Positions 16,537-24,634 of a stretch of 64,000 nucleotides of DNA are shown here, piece by piece; position 1 is the first letter of the stretch; every line of letters starts with the position of its first letter. This DNA is from Sandaracinobacteroides sp041675905 (lineage in GTDB: Bacteria; Pseudomonadota; Alphaproteobacteria; Sphingomonadales; Sphingomonadaceae). Made by a program: the position numbers and the translations under genes. The notes beneath the pieces are model-generated. The model was not told the DNA's origin and did not search any database. It saw nothing but the letters and a program-made list of their open reading frames with translations. The stretch lies in NCBI GenBank assembly GCA_041675905.1, contig JBAYSX010000009.1, positions 22,625 to 86,624 on the forward strand, in the 5' to 3' direction.

Positions 16537-17327
16537 GCGGTCGTTTGCAGGGCAGGGCAGCGCTCGTCGTCGGTGCGGCGGGACAGGGCAATATGGGCCA
16601 GGCCATCGCGCGGCGCTTTGCCGCCGAAGGCGCAAAGGTGGCCGTCGCGGGCCGTAAAATGGAGGTGCTGCAAGCACTGGCCACGGAAATTGGCGGCATT
16701 GCTGTGCCGTGCGATTTTTCCAATCGCGCCAGCATCTTCGCCATGGTCAACCAGACGAAGGATCATTTCGGCAAGCTGGACATCGCGGTGAACGCCACGG
16801 GATGGGGTTTGTTGAAACCGTTTCTGGAAACGACCGACGAAGAATTCGACCGGATGTACGCCCTGCAGTTGCGCGGGCCGTTCCAGTTTCTTCAGGCGCT
16901 GATTCCCGCCATGACCGAAGGTGGTTCGATCATCCAGGTGAGTTCCGCGACGGCGACGATCCTGTTCCACGACCATGACGCCTATATGGCGACAAAAGCC
17001 GGCACCGATCATATGATTCGCAGCGTTGCCAACCAGTTTGGCGCGCAAGGCTTGCGAGTGAACAGCATTTCGCCCGGGATCACCGAAACGCCCATGACAG
17101 CAGACGCCCAGCAGGTTCCTGGCCTGATGGAGGCCTTCATTAAAGGCTATCCGCTTGGCCGATACGGCACGATGGAAGATATTGCCGCAGGCTGCGTATG
17201 GCTCGCCAGCGACGAATGTTTCATGACGGGCCAGAATCTCCAGGTGAACGGTGGTCTGACGCTGCGTAGCAATCCCTCCCCTGCGGATATCGAGGCGTCG
17301 GTGGCTGCCGCCGCCACAGCTAAGTGA
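16533..17327 (+). CDS. SDR oxidoreductase
   Basis: A 264-residue short-chain dehydrogenase paralogous to the preceding one. The cofactor loop GAAGQGNMGQA again has an insertion. N-A-T-G replaces the NNAG strand, the active site is YMATK with a SSAT Ser segment, and the C-terminal part includes a VNGGLTL motif. Its ATG overlaps the stop of the upstream SDR. The tail after GGLTL is Ala-rich (SVAAAATAK). Two adjacent SDRs followed by a TIM-barrel protein suggest successive oxidation, reduction or isomerization steps. Confidence 0.85.
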   Translation: MSGRLQGRAALVVGAAGQGNMGQAIARRFAAEGAKVAVAGRKMEVLQALATEIGGIAVPCDFSNRASIFAMVNQTKDHFGKLDIAVNATGWGLLKPFLETTDEEFDRMYALQLRGPFQFLQALIPAMTEGGSIIQVSSATATILFHDHDAYMATKAGTDHMIRSVANQFGAQGLRVNSISPGITETPMTADAQQVPGLMEAFIKGYPLGRYGTMEDIAAGCVWLASDECFMTGQNLQVNGGLTLRSNPSPADIEASVAAAATAK

Positions 17328-17345
17328 GATGAGGGGCTGACCGGG

Positions 17346-18158
17346 ATGAAACGTCATCAGATCGCCATGGCCTCGGGCATTATGCCCGAGGCGACGCCGG
17401 TGCAACTGATTGAAATGGCGGCAGCCGCTGGCTTCGATTTCGGCGGCATGTGGATCGAGCCGACGGAGTGGACCGCTGGCACAACGCGGGCGGTCAGGGA
17501 CGCCATGCGGGCAACGGGCCTCCCCCTGCTCGATGTGGAAGTCCTGTGGCTCCAGCCCGGACCGCCGGACCCGGAACATCTGCGGATCGTCGATATCGGC
17601 ATGGAGTTGGGCGCACGCAATGTCTTGTGTGTCAGCAGCGATCCCGACCCGGGTTCGACGCGAGACAAGCTGGCCACCCTGATGGGGCATGCGGCAGGCA
17701 GCGACATTCGGGTGAATCTTGAGTTCGGGCTGTTTACCGAAGTAAAAACCATCCACCACGCAAGTGCGATACTTCGGGAGATCAACTCTCCGGTCGGCGG
17801 CCTGCTGATTGACGCACTGCACTGGACCCGCTCCGGCGGCACCGTAGCTGATTTGGCAGCATTGCCGCCGGCGTGGTTCAGCTATGCCCAATTATGCGAT
17901 GCGCCCGCGCCTGGAGCCGACCCGGCCGATCCGGAAGCCATATTGACGGAGGCCATCGACGGGCGGGTAGCATTAGGACAGGGCGGGCTTGCGCTCGGCC
18001 CGTTGCTGGATGCACTGCCAGAAGGTTTGCCGGTCGCCATCGAGGAACGCTCGAAGGCGTTGCGCGATAACTTCCCTGATCTGGAGGCCCGTGCAGCCGA
18101 GTTACTACGGACGAGCCGCGCGTGGCTGGACCAGTATGTAGCGGGGTCGGCAGGGTAA
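17346..18158 (+). CDS. TIM-barrel sugar-phosphate isomerase/epimerase-like protein (1)
   Basis: A 270-residue xylose-isomerase-like TIM-barrel (AP endonuclease 2 superfamily). Candidate metal ligands occur in expected strand ends: Glu in VNLEFGLF, Asp/His in LLIDALHW, and Glu near the C-terminus in VAIEERSK. The AQLCDAP strand also fits the family. Such proteins isomerize, epimerize or cleave keto/hydroxy substrates with a divalent metal. It begins 18 bases after the SDR gene. A second TIM-barrel gene directly follows an SDR at 33838. The actual substrate need not be a sugar. Confidence 0.78.
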   Translation: MKRHQIAMASGIMPEATPVQLIEMAAAAGFDFGGMWIEPTEWTAGTTRAVRDAMRATGLPLLDVEVLWLQPGPPDPEHLRIVDIGMELGARNVLCVSSDPDPGSTRDKLATLMGHAAGSDIRVNLEFGLFTEVKTIHHASAILREINSPVGGLLIDALHWTRSGGTVADLAALPPAWFSYAQLCDAPAPGADPADPEAILTEAIDGRVALGQGGLALGPLLDALPEGLPVAIEERSKALRDNFPDLEARAAELLRTSRAWLDQYVAGSAG

Positions 18159-18182
18159 TAACCCCGCCAACCCTGCTTTTTT
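18150..18182 (+). terminator. Probable terminator of the SnoaL-SDR-SDR-TIM operon
   Basis: A 7-bp stem (GCAGGGT 18150-18156 with ACCCTGC 18170-18176) overlaps the stop codon and is followed by six T (18177-18182). An alternative GCGGGGT/ACCCCGC pairing is also possible. The convergent E2 gene ends 14 bases further on. Confidence 0.6.
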
Positions 18183-18196
18183 ACGCCATCAGCAGT

Positions 18197-19648
18197 TTAC
18201 GCTGTCAGCAGTTTCGGATCTTCGATCAGTTCCTTCAGTGTTTTCATGAAGGCAGCACCTACGGCGCCATCAATGGCGCGATGGTCGCAGGAAAGCGACA
18301 TTTCCACTACGGTCGCAAAACCCAACGCATTGCCGATCTCGATGGGCTGGCGGCTGCCAGCACCCACCGCCAGGATCGCGCCCTGTGGCGGATTGATGAT
18401 CGCATCGAACTGGTCGATGCCGAACATTCCCAGATTGCTGACCGAAAAGCTGCCGCCCTGAAATTCTTCGGGTTGCAGTTTGCCGGCGCGGGCTTTTTCC
18501 GCCAGCGCCTTCACCTCGCGGGAAATGGCGGCGACCGACAGGCGATCCGCGCCCTTGACGATAGGCGTGATCAACCCTTTGTCCGTCGCAACCGCCACGG
18601 CAATGTCGGCGCTGCCGAAGCGATGGATTTCATCGCCATGCACCTGGACGTTCACGTCCCTGTGCTGCGCCAGCGCGAGGCCGCAGGCACGAACGATATA
18701 GTCGTTGATGCTCGGGGCTTCACCTGTTGCCGCCTTCGCCTGGGCCCGTAGGCCCAGAATGCCATCGATTCGCACTTTGGAACGCAGGTAGAAATGCGGG
18801 ATGGTGGATTTGCTGTGGCTCAACGCCCGAGCGATTGCCTTGCGCATCGGGGACATTTTGAGCACCTCGGCGCTGCCAGCGGGCGGCGGCGCGAAGCTCA
18901 TCGCCGCTGCCGGTGCGGCCGCCACCGGCTCCACCTTCACCTGCGCCAGCACATCGGCCTTGCAGATGCGTCCGCGCGGCCCGGTACCCCGGATTTTGCC
19001 CAGATCGATACTGTGCTGCACCGCCAAACGCTTTGCCAGCGGGCTGGCATAAACGTCCCCGAGACTGTTGCCAACCGGCGTCAGATCGACCGGCGCGCCA
19101 CCACCCACTGCCACAGCCGGCAGTTGGGCTTGCTGCACATCCTGAAGGGTGATGCGGCCATCCGGTCCGGAGCCGCTGATCCCGGCGATATCCACACCCT
19201 TTTCCTCGGCATAAGCGCGCGCGGCGGGGCTGATAAGCGCATCAGCGGCGATCGTAATGGCTTTGGATGCGACGGCGGGCGCCGGCGCGACCGGGGCCGC
19301 CGCCGGGGCCTCTTTCTTGCCGCCCGCCTGTGACGCCACCTTCGTGTCAGCAGGCTGGAAGCCGGCAATGAAGGCATCCACCTCATCAGCCAATGGCTTG
19401 TCGTCCGGGCCTGTCAGCACGGCTAACAGTTCGCCGACCTGATAGGTGCTGCCCTTTTCGGCGATCAGGCGGGCAAACATGCCGTCCGCTTCGGCTTCCA
19501 CCTCGTTGGTGATCTTGTCGGTTTCGATCAGCAGCAGCGTGTCGCCCTTGCGGAACGGCTGGCCTTCGCCCACCATCCAGTCGGCGACGACGCCCTCTGT
19601 CATCTCTATGCCCCATTTGGGCATCGCGAATGCGCGCAGATTGGCCAT
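18197..19648 (-). CDS. Dihydrolipoamide acyltransferase (E2) with two subunit-binding domains
   Basis: A 483-residue E2 component of a 2-oxo acid or acetoin dehydrogenase complex. The lipoyl domain (about 1-80) has the lipoylated Lys45 in IETDKITNEVEA, close to acetoin-dehydrogenase E2 sequences. Two peripheral subunit-binding domains follow (about 137-171, SPAARAYAEEKGVD, and about 199-233, SPLAKRLAVQHSID), separated by Ala/Pro-rich linkers. The catalytic domain (about 262-483) contains the DHRAIDG motif (His456, Asp460). E. coli PDH-E2 has only one binding domain. Lies 5 bases after E1beta on the minus strand. No E3 gene is nearby. Confidence 0.9.
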   Translation of the reverse strand: MANLRAFAMPKWGIEMTEGVVADWMVGEGQPFRKGDTLLLIETDKITNEVEAEADGMFARLIAEKGSTYQVGELLAVLTGPDDKPLADEVDAFIAGFQPADTKVASQAGGKKEAPAAAPVAPAPAVASKAITIAADALISPAARAYAEEKGVDIAGISGSGPDGRITLQDVQQAQLPAVAVGGGAPVDLTPVGNSLGDVYASPLAKRLAVQHSIDLGKIRGTGPRGRICKADVLAQVKVEPVAAAPAAAMSFAPPPAGSAEVLKMSPMRKAIARALSHSKSTIPHFYLRSKVRIDGILGLRAQAKAATGEAPSINDYIVRACGLALAQHRDVNVQVHGDEIHRFGSADIAVAVATDKGLITPIVKGADRLSVAAISREVKALAEKARAGKLQPEEFQGGSFSVSNLGMFGIDQFDAIINPPQGAILAVGAGSRQPIEIGNALGFATVVEMSLSCDHRAIDGAVGAAFMKTLKELIEDPKLLTA

Positions 19649-19653
19649 TGCCG

Positions 19654-20670
19654 TTAACCCCGCTTGTAGGACATGGTTTTGACCACCGCCGTTACGATTT
19701 TCTCGGGCGACGGCAGCCAGGCGGATTCAAGTTCGCGGGCAAACGGCACCGGACTATGCGCGCCCGTCACCATTTCAATCGGCGCGCGCAGGCTGGAGAA
19801 CGCCTTTTGCGCGACAAGCGCGGAGAGGTCCGTCGCGAAACTGCACCGGGGCGGCGCTTCGTCGACGATCACCAGACGCCCCGTGCGCTCGACGCTGTCG
19901 AGAATCGCTTCTTCATCGAGCGGGCTGGTGGTGCGTAAATCGATCACATCGCACCCGATGCCGTCCTGGGCCAGCTGCGTGGCAGCCTTTTCGGCGAAGC
20001 CGACCATCATGCCGGTGGCGAGCACCGTTATGTCATCACCCTGACACACCTGCCGGGCATGGCCGAAGGGGATCAGATATTCGCCATCGGGAACCTCGCC
20101 CTTCACGCCGTAGAGGGCCTTGTGTTCGAGGAAAATCACCGGATCATCATCGCGGATGGCCTGGGTCAGCAAACCCTTGGCGTCGGCCGGTGTAGACGGC
20201 ATCACCACTTTCAGACCGGGCATCGCCGTCACCATGCTGTGGATCGACTGGCTATGCTGGGGGGCGGCGTTGAAGCCCGCGCCATAGACCATGCGGATCA
20301 CCAGCGGGCAGCGTGATTTGCCGCCGAACATGTAGCGGAATTTCGCGACCTGGTTCCAGATCTGGTCCATGCAGACTCCGATGAAGTCGGCGAACATGAT
20401 CTCGGCGATGGCGCGCTTCCCCGTGAGCGCCGCGCCTGACGCCGCGCCGATGATGGCGCTTTCCGAAATCGGCGTATCGATCACCCTGTCAGAGCCATAT
20501 TTGGCCCAAAGCCCGCCGGAGGTGCCCCAGATCCCGCCGATGGCTTCCGGGCCACCCGCAGTTCCCATGCCGCCGACGATATCCTCGCCCAGCATGATAA
20601 CATTCTCGTCCCGCGCCATTTCCGCGTCGATCGTATCGCGAATGACATCGCGGATCATCTTGTTTGCCAT
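19654..20670 (-). CDS. 2-oxo acid/acetoin dehydrogenase E1 component, beta subunit
   Basis: A 338-residue transketolase-type beta subunit: MIRDVIRDTIDAEMARD, MLGEDIVGGMGTAGG, DTPISESAIIGAASGAAL, and the C-terminal swivel domain with VIDLRTTSPLDEEAIL and VIVDEAPPRCSF. The IRDVIRD start and GEDI segment match AcoB/PDH-beta families. With the alpha subunit it binds thiamine diphosphate and decarboxylates a 2-oxo acid or cleaves acetoin. Located 20 bases after E1alpha and 5 before E2. The substrate is not evident; a small 2-oxo acid released by the island pathway would fit. Confidence 0.9.
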   Translation of the reverse strand: MANKMIRDVIRDTIDAEMARDENVIMLGEDIVGGMGTAGGPEAIGGIWGTSGGLWAKYGSDRVIDTPISESAIIGAASGAALTGKRAIAEIMFADFIGVCMDQIWNQVAKFRYMFGGKSRCPLVIRMVYGAGFNAAPQHSQSIHSMVTAMPGLKVVMPSTPADAKGLLTQAIRDDDPVIFLEHKALYGVKGEVPDGEYLIPFGHARQVCQGDDITVLATGMMVGFAEKAATQLAQDGIGCDVIDLRTTSPLDEEAILDSVERTGRLVIVDEAPPRCSFATDLSALVAQKAFSSLRAPIEMVTGAHSPVPFARELESAWLPSPEKIVTAVVKTMSYKRG

Positions 20671-20690
20671 GTTTTGCCCGATCCCTTGTG

Positions 20691-21653
20691 TCAGTAGCTG
20701 ATGTAAACGTCTTCAAGGACGTGTTCGGCGGTCGGCCGCGGTGCTGATTTTGCTTCGGCTACGGCCCGATCGATCAGCGCCGTCACTTCCTCGTCCAGCC
20801 GGTCGAGATCGGCATGTTCCAGCAGTTTTGCTTCCGTCACTTTCTGGCGGAATACTTTCAGGCAGTCCCGCTCCTCGCGGATACGGTCCAGTTCGCCCTT
20901 GCCGCGATAGCGTTGTGGATCCCCTTCGAAGTGGCCGAAGAAACGCTCCGTATCCAGTTCGATGGAGGCGGGGCCATTGCCCGCCTTGCAATAGTCGATC
21001 AGCTCTTGCATCGCATCGTAAACGGCAAAGAAATCAATCCCGTTGGCCTTGATCGCCTTCATGCCAAAAGCGGCGGCGCGGGTCGTCATGCTTTCCGCAC
21101 CGACCGCATAGGCTTCGCCGGTATGTTCGGAATAACGGTTGTTCTCGAACACAAAGATCACCGGCAGCTTCAACACCACCGCCATGTTCATCGCTTCGAA
21201 CGTCGTGCCCTGGTTGCACGCGCCGTCGCCGGAAAAGGCGATGGACACATTGCCCGTGCTCCTGGCGGTGATCCCGGCGCCTACCGCAATCGGCGCGCCG
21301 GCGCCGACAATCCCGTTCGCGCCCAGCATCCCCTTGTTCACGTCGGCGATGTGCATGGAGCCGCCCTTGCCCTTGCACAGGCCATCGCTGGAACCATAGA
21401 TTTCCTTCATCATGTCCACCACGTCGCAACCCTTGGCGATGCAGTGTCCGTGGCCGCGGTGCGTGGAAATGATGAAATCCCTTGCGCCCAGGTGTTCGCA
21501 AACGCCGACGGCGCAGGCTTCCTGGCCAGCATACAGGTGGGTGAAGCCGGCAATTTCCCCCAGCGCGATTTCGTCGTGCAAACGATCCTCGAACATGCGG
21601 ATCGTTTTCATCTGGCGATAGGCTGTCTGTAAAGCCTCGCGACTATGTTGCAT
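20691..21653 (-). CDS. 2-oxo acid/acetoin dehydrogenase E1 component, alpha subunit
   Basis: A 320-residue alpha subunit with the thiamine diphosphate motif GDGACNQG followed by FEAMNMAVVLKLPVIFVFEN, the phosphorylation-loop-like FGHFEGDPQRYR, and ISTHRGHGHCIAKG upstream. The short form and GSMHIAD motif are like AcoA. First gene of the E1alpha-E1beta-E2 operon, 32 bases after the acyl-CoA dehydrogenase gene on the same strand. Together the genes probably extend a long minus-strand operon running from 24488 to 18197. Confidence 0.9.
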   Translation of the reverse strand: MQHSREALQTAYRQMKTIRMFEDRLHDEIALGEIAGFTHLYAGQEACAVGVCEHLGARDFIISTHRGHGHCIAKGCDVVDMMKEIYGSSDGLCKGKGGSMHIADVNKGMLGANGIVGAGAPIAVGAGITARSTGNVSIAFSGDGACNQGTTFEAMNMAVVLKLPVIFVFENNRYSEHTGEAYAVGAESMTTRAAAFGMKAIKANGIDFFAVYDAMQELIDYCKAGNGPASIELDTERFFGHFEGDPQRYRGKGELDRIREERDCLKVFRQKVTEAKLLEHADLDRLDEEVTALIDRAVAEAKSAPRPTAEHVLEDVYISY

Positions 21654-21685
21654 GACTTCGTCTCCCTAGTGATTGCGGGCGCCGT

Positions 21686-22894
21686 TCAGAGGCCCAGAAC
21701 AGTTTTGGCGATGATGCTGCGCTGGATTTCGTTCGTACCGCCGAAGATCGTCCAGGCGCGGCTGTTGAGGTAACGGGGCATCGCAAGTTGCGCGGCCTTG
21801 CCGGTTAGCGGTTCCGGCGCATCGTCGCCATAGAGCGGGCGTGTTTCTTCCAGCGCAAGGCCGGCATAGCCATATAACCGCACGGCCAGCGCATCGACCT
21901 GTTGGCGAAGCGTGGAGGCAACCATCTTGCACAGCGATGTCTGCGGCCCTGGCGGCAGCCCGCGCGCCAGTTCCGCCAAAATGCGCAATTCCGTCATCTC
22001 CAGCGCCTGCGCTTCCAGTTCGGTGCGGTTGAGCATGGTCATGAAGGCTGCATCTTCGGCCATACTGCGACCGTGTCCATCGGGTTCGCTCCCGGCGGCC
22101 GCGCGCAATTTTTGCAGATCGGCCAACAGTTTCGGTGCATGACAGGAGCCGCCGCGTTCATTTTCCAGCAGGAATTTGGCGATGGTCCAGCCACCGCCTT
22201 CCTCGCCCACCAGATTGGTGAGCGGGGCCTTCACATCGTCAAGGTAAACCTCGTTCACCTCATGGTCGCCGGCGAGACCGATAATCGGACGCACTTCCAC
22301 GCCCGGCTGATTCATATCCACCAGGATGAAACTGATGCCAGCCTGGGGCTTGACCGTCGGATCGGTGCGCAGCAGACAGAAAATATGGCTCGCATGCTGC
22401 GCGTGCGTCGTCCATAATTTGCGACCGTTGATCAGATAATGATCGTCACGGCGCTCGGCACGGCTTTTCAGGCTGGCGAGATCGGATCCGGAACCGGGCT
22501 CGGAAAAGCCCTGGCACCAGTAGTCCTTGCCATCGAGAATACGCGGCAGGATCGTCTCTTTTTGCTCGGGCGTCCCGAAAGCGCAAATGACCGGCCCCAG
22601 AAGCTTCAGGCTAAGCACCGGCAGGCCCGGCGCATCCGCCAGCGCACATTCCTTTTCGAAGATATAGCGTTGCACCGGAGTCCAGCCGGTGCCGCCGCAA
22701 TCCTTTGGCCAGTTATATGCCAGCCAGCCCTTCGCATTGAGAATCGCCTGCCATTCCTGGCCAATGTCCGGTTCAACAAACACCGTTGGCGTCGCCTGCA
22801 TCCCGGCGCGGAGGCGTTCGGGCAGGGATTCATCGAGAAAGGCGCGGACTTCAGCACGGAACGCTTCGTCCTCGGGGGTGAATTGCAGATCCAT
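21686..22894 (-). CDS. Acyl-CoA dehydrogenase (1)
   Basis: A 402-residue FAD-dependent acyl-CoA dehydrogenase. Family features include QGFSEPGSGSDLASL, KLWTTHAQHA, the C-terminal AWTIFGGTNEIQRSIIAKTVLGL end, and an N-terminal helical domain (FTPEDEAFRAEVRAFL). The residue before the GT of the C-terminal motif is Gly rather than the Glu base found in short- and medium-chain enzymes, as in many FadE-type subunits where the base lies elsewhere or in a partner subunit. It begins 9 bases after the thiolase-like gene. A second, shorter acyl-CoA dehydrogenase on the plus strand may be its partner. Confidence 0.88.
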   Translation of the reverse strand: MDLQFTPEDEAFRAEVRAFLDESLPERLRAGMQATPTVFVEPDIGQEWQAILNAKGWLAYNWPKDCGGTGWTPVQRYIFEKECALADAPGLPVLSLKLLGPVICAFGTPEQKETILPRILDGKDYWCQGFSEPGSGSDLASLKSRAERRDDHYLINGRKLWTTHAQHASHIFCLLRTDPTVKPQAGISFILVDMNQPGVEVRPIIGLAGDHEVNEVYLDDVKAPLTNLVGEEGGGWTIAKFLLENERGGSCHAPKLLADLQKLRAAAGSEPDGHGRSMAEDAAFMTMLNRTELEAQALEMTELRILAELARGLPPGPQTSLCKMVASTLRQQVDALAVRLYGYAGLALEETRPLYGDDAPEPLTGKAAQLAMPRYLNSRAWTIFGGTNEIQRSIIAKTVLGL

Positions 22895-22903
22895 CTTGTT
22901 CCG

Positions 22904-24055
22904 TCAGCGTTGAAGGATGGTCACGCCGGAAACGCCGGGCGCACCATAAACATGGGTGTAGGCTGTTTTGGGATTTCCGGGAACCTGACGGCCCCCGCCC
23001 ATCCCCCGCAATTGCACGGCATTTTCGTACACTTGCCGCAAGCCCGACGCGCCAATCGGCTCGCCGCAGGCGAGGCAGCCGCCGTCGGTATTGATCGGCA
23101 GGCGTCCACCGATCCTGGACCAGCCTTCCGCGAGCCATTTCTCCTGATCCCCGTGCGCGCAAAAGCCGTTTTCAGCCATGTGCATGATCTCCGCGCCCGA
23201 TTCCGTATCCTGCAACTGGGCGACGTCGATATCTTTTGGCTCGAGGCCGGCCATCTCGAAGGCGGCGGCGGAGGCAAGCAACGTCGGCGCGCCGCCGCGC
23301 TCGATATCGAGACCCGGCGCGAACACCTCGAACGAGCCTGGCGGGCGGCTGCGGACAACGGCGGCCTTCACGCGGACTTGCGTCCGGCCAAGTTCGCGCG
23401 CCTTTTTCTCATTCGCGAGGATCAGCGCGACGCCACCCTCGGCGGGCGAGCAAAACATATATTTGGTCAGTGGATCATTGATCATCTGACTGTTCAGGAT
23501 CGTGTCGAGATCGACGGGCGCGCGCCGCCACGCATGTTCGGCATGAACGGCATTCTCGAATGCCTTTTCCGCCACCCGGCCCAGCGCTGTCGAAGTGATG
23601 CCATATTGCTCCATGTAGCGCTGCAGCTTCATGGCAAAAAACTGGGTTGTGACCATCATACCCGTCTCGCCATACCACTCAGGCAGGCTGTACTCTGCGG
23701 GCATGGCGTTGAACGCGCCGCGCGGGTGCTTGTCGAAGCCGAGCGCCATTCCCAGGTCATATTGGCCGGACGCAATGCCCTGCCATGTGCCGATCATGGC
23801 CGAGCCACCGGTGGCGCAGCCATTCTTGACATTGATGAAGGGGAGGCCGGTCAACCCCAGTTCGTTCACAATGGAATCGGCATTGCCGGCAGCGTCCGAG
23901 CCACCGAAACCGAACTGGATGTCTTTCCATTCAACGCCAGCGTCCGCCAGCGCCTGACGCGCCGCATAAGCGCCCTGTTGCAGACCGGACACGCCCTCCG
24001 TCCGTCCGAACGGATGTATGCCGATCCCTACGATAAAAACATCAGACACGGGCAT
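22904..24055 (-). CDS. Thiolase-like protein lacking classical catalytic His and second Cys (Ltp2/SCP-x-like)
   Basis: A 383-residue thiolase-fold protein. The first active-site Cys is kept (Cys80 in KNGCATGGSAM), but the usual GHPxGA motif reads GEPIGASG (Glu332 instead of His) and the C-terminal CxG loop reads YGAPGVSG (Tyr370). These changes are seen in lipid-transfer-protein-like members, including the steroid retro-aldolase Ltp2, which works with a DUF35 partner. The overlapping DUF35 gene upstream fits that pairing. It may cleave a beta-hydroxy-acyl-CoA or carry out another Claisen/aldol step. Start at 24055 with GGGAGAA upstream. Confidence 0.8.
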   Translation of the reverse strand: MPVSDVFIVGIGIHPFGRTEGVSGLQQGAYAARQALADAGVEWKDIQFGFGGSDAAGNADSIVNELGLTGLPFINVKNGCATGGSAMIGTWQGIASGQYDLGMALGFDKHPRGAFNAMPAEYSLPEWYGETGMMVTTQFFAMKLQRYMEQYGITSTALGRVAEKAFENAVHAEHAWRRAPVDLDTILNSQMINDPLTKYMFCSPAEGGVALILANEKKARELGRTQVRVKAAVVRSRPPGSFEVFAPGLDIERGGAPTLLASAAAFEMAGLEPKDIDVAQLQDTESGAEIMHMAENGFCAHGDQEKWLAEGWSRIGGRLPINTDGGCLACGEPIGASGLRQVYENAVQLRGMGGGRQVPGNPKTAYTHVYGAPGVSGVTILQR

Positions 24056-24488
24056 TTTCTCCCTGAACCGGCGCAAATGCGTAAGTGAGGACATCGCGAC
24101 CGGAAGCGTCGGTGGTGAAGGGCATAACCACCATTTCCACCTCGTCGCCGATGCGAATATTATCGAAATCCATACCGGTCAGCCGGGTCTCCACAATTAC
24201 AGCATCCGGCAGTTCCACATAGCCGATGGCATAGGGGGCGAATTCTTCCGGGCCGGTGTAGGGCGGCGTTTTGGGGCGGAAACGCTGGATCGTCCACGAC
24301 CAGATATGGCCCCGGCGCGGCAATTCGACAGGTTCGAAGCGCGAATCCCCGGTGGGACACGGGAACACGATTCGACCACTTTCCCGGTCCCGCCCGCCAA
24401 TCAGGCGCGGCTCGGCTCCTCCGGTGAACAGACCGTCCGCAACGGGCACGGCGTCGAGGCTGGCGATGTCAGTGATGGTACGCTCCAT
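24042..24488 (-). CDS. DUF35 (OB-fold, degenerate zinc-ribbon) acyl-CoA partner protein
   Basis: A 148-residue protein with the DUF35 OB-fold, including GHIWSWTIQRF, PYAIGYVELPDAVIVETRL and GDEVEMVVMPF. Typical family members have a four-Cys zinc ribbon before the OB-fold; here only one Cys (FPCPTGD) remains, so the ribbon probably does not bind zinc. DUF35 proteins bind thiolase-like partners and position the CoA substrate (for example Ltp2 with ChsH2). Its end overlaps the thiolase-like start by 14 bases. First gene of the minus-strand lipid-metabolism run; a terminator of the LuxR gene lies just upstream. Confidence 0.8.
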   Translation of the reverse strand: MERTITDIASLDAVPVADGLFTGGAEPRLIGGRDRESGRIVFPCPTGDSRFEPVELPRRGHIWSWTIQRFRPKTPPYTGPEEFAPYAIGYVELPDAVIVETRLTGMDFDNIRIGDEVEMVVMPFTTDASGRDVLTYAFAPVQGENARV

Positions 24489-24580
24489 GGCTTGATGTTC
24501 ATCGGACTATGCAATCAGCACCCGGCAAAGGCTTCTGTAAAAAAGCATAGGTTCGCGCAGTCACACAAGGAAGTCGCCCG

Positions 24581-24609
24581 AAAGAAAGCCCCGCCCGGAA
24601 GGGCGAGGC
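24581..24609 (-). terminator. Terminator of the LuxR-family regulator gene
   Basis: On the minus strand, a 9-bp stem (GCCTCGCCC with GGGCGGGGC, one G-T pair) has a TTCC loop and is followed by TTTCTTT. It lies 26 bases past the stop of the regulator at 24635. Confidence 0.75.
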
Positions 24610-24634
24610 CCGTATTTTCCGGACAACAGCGATG

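Noticed and set aside
16218..17891. 557-codon minus-strand frame
   Set aside because: Antisense to two SDR genes and the TIM-barrel gene; no domain signature.
22439..24088. 549-codon plus-strand frame
   Set aside because: Antisense to the acyl-CoA dehydrogenase and thiolase-like genes; His/Arg-rich without family features.
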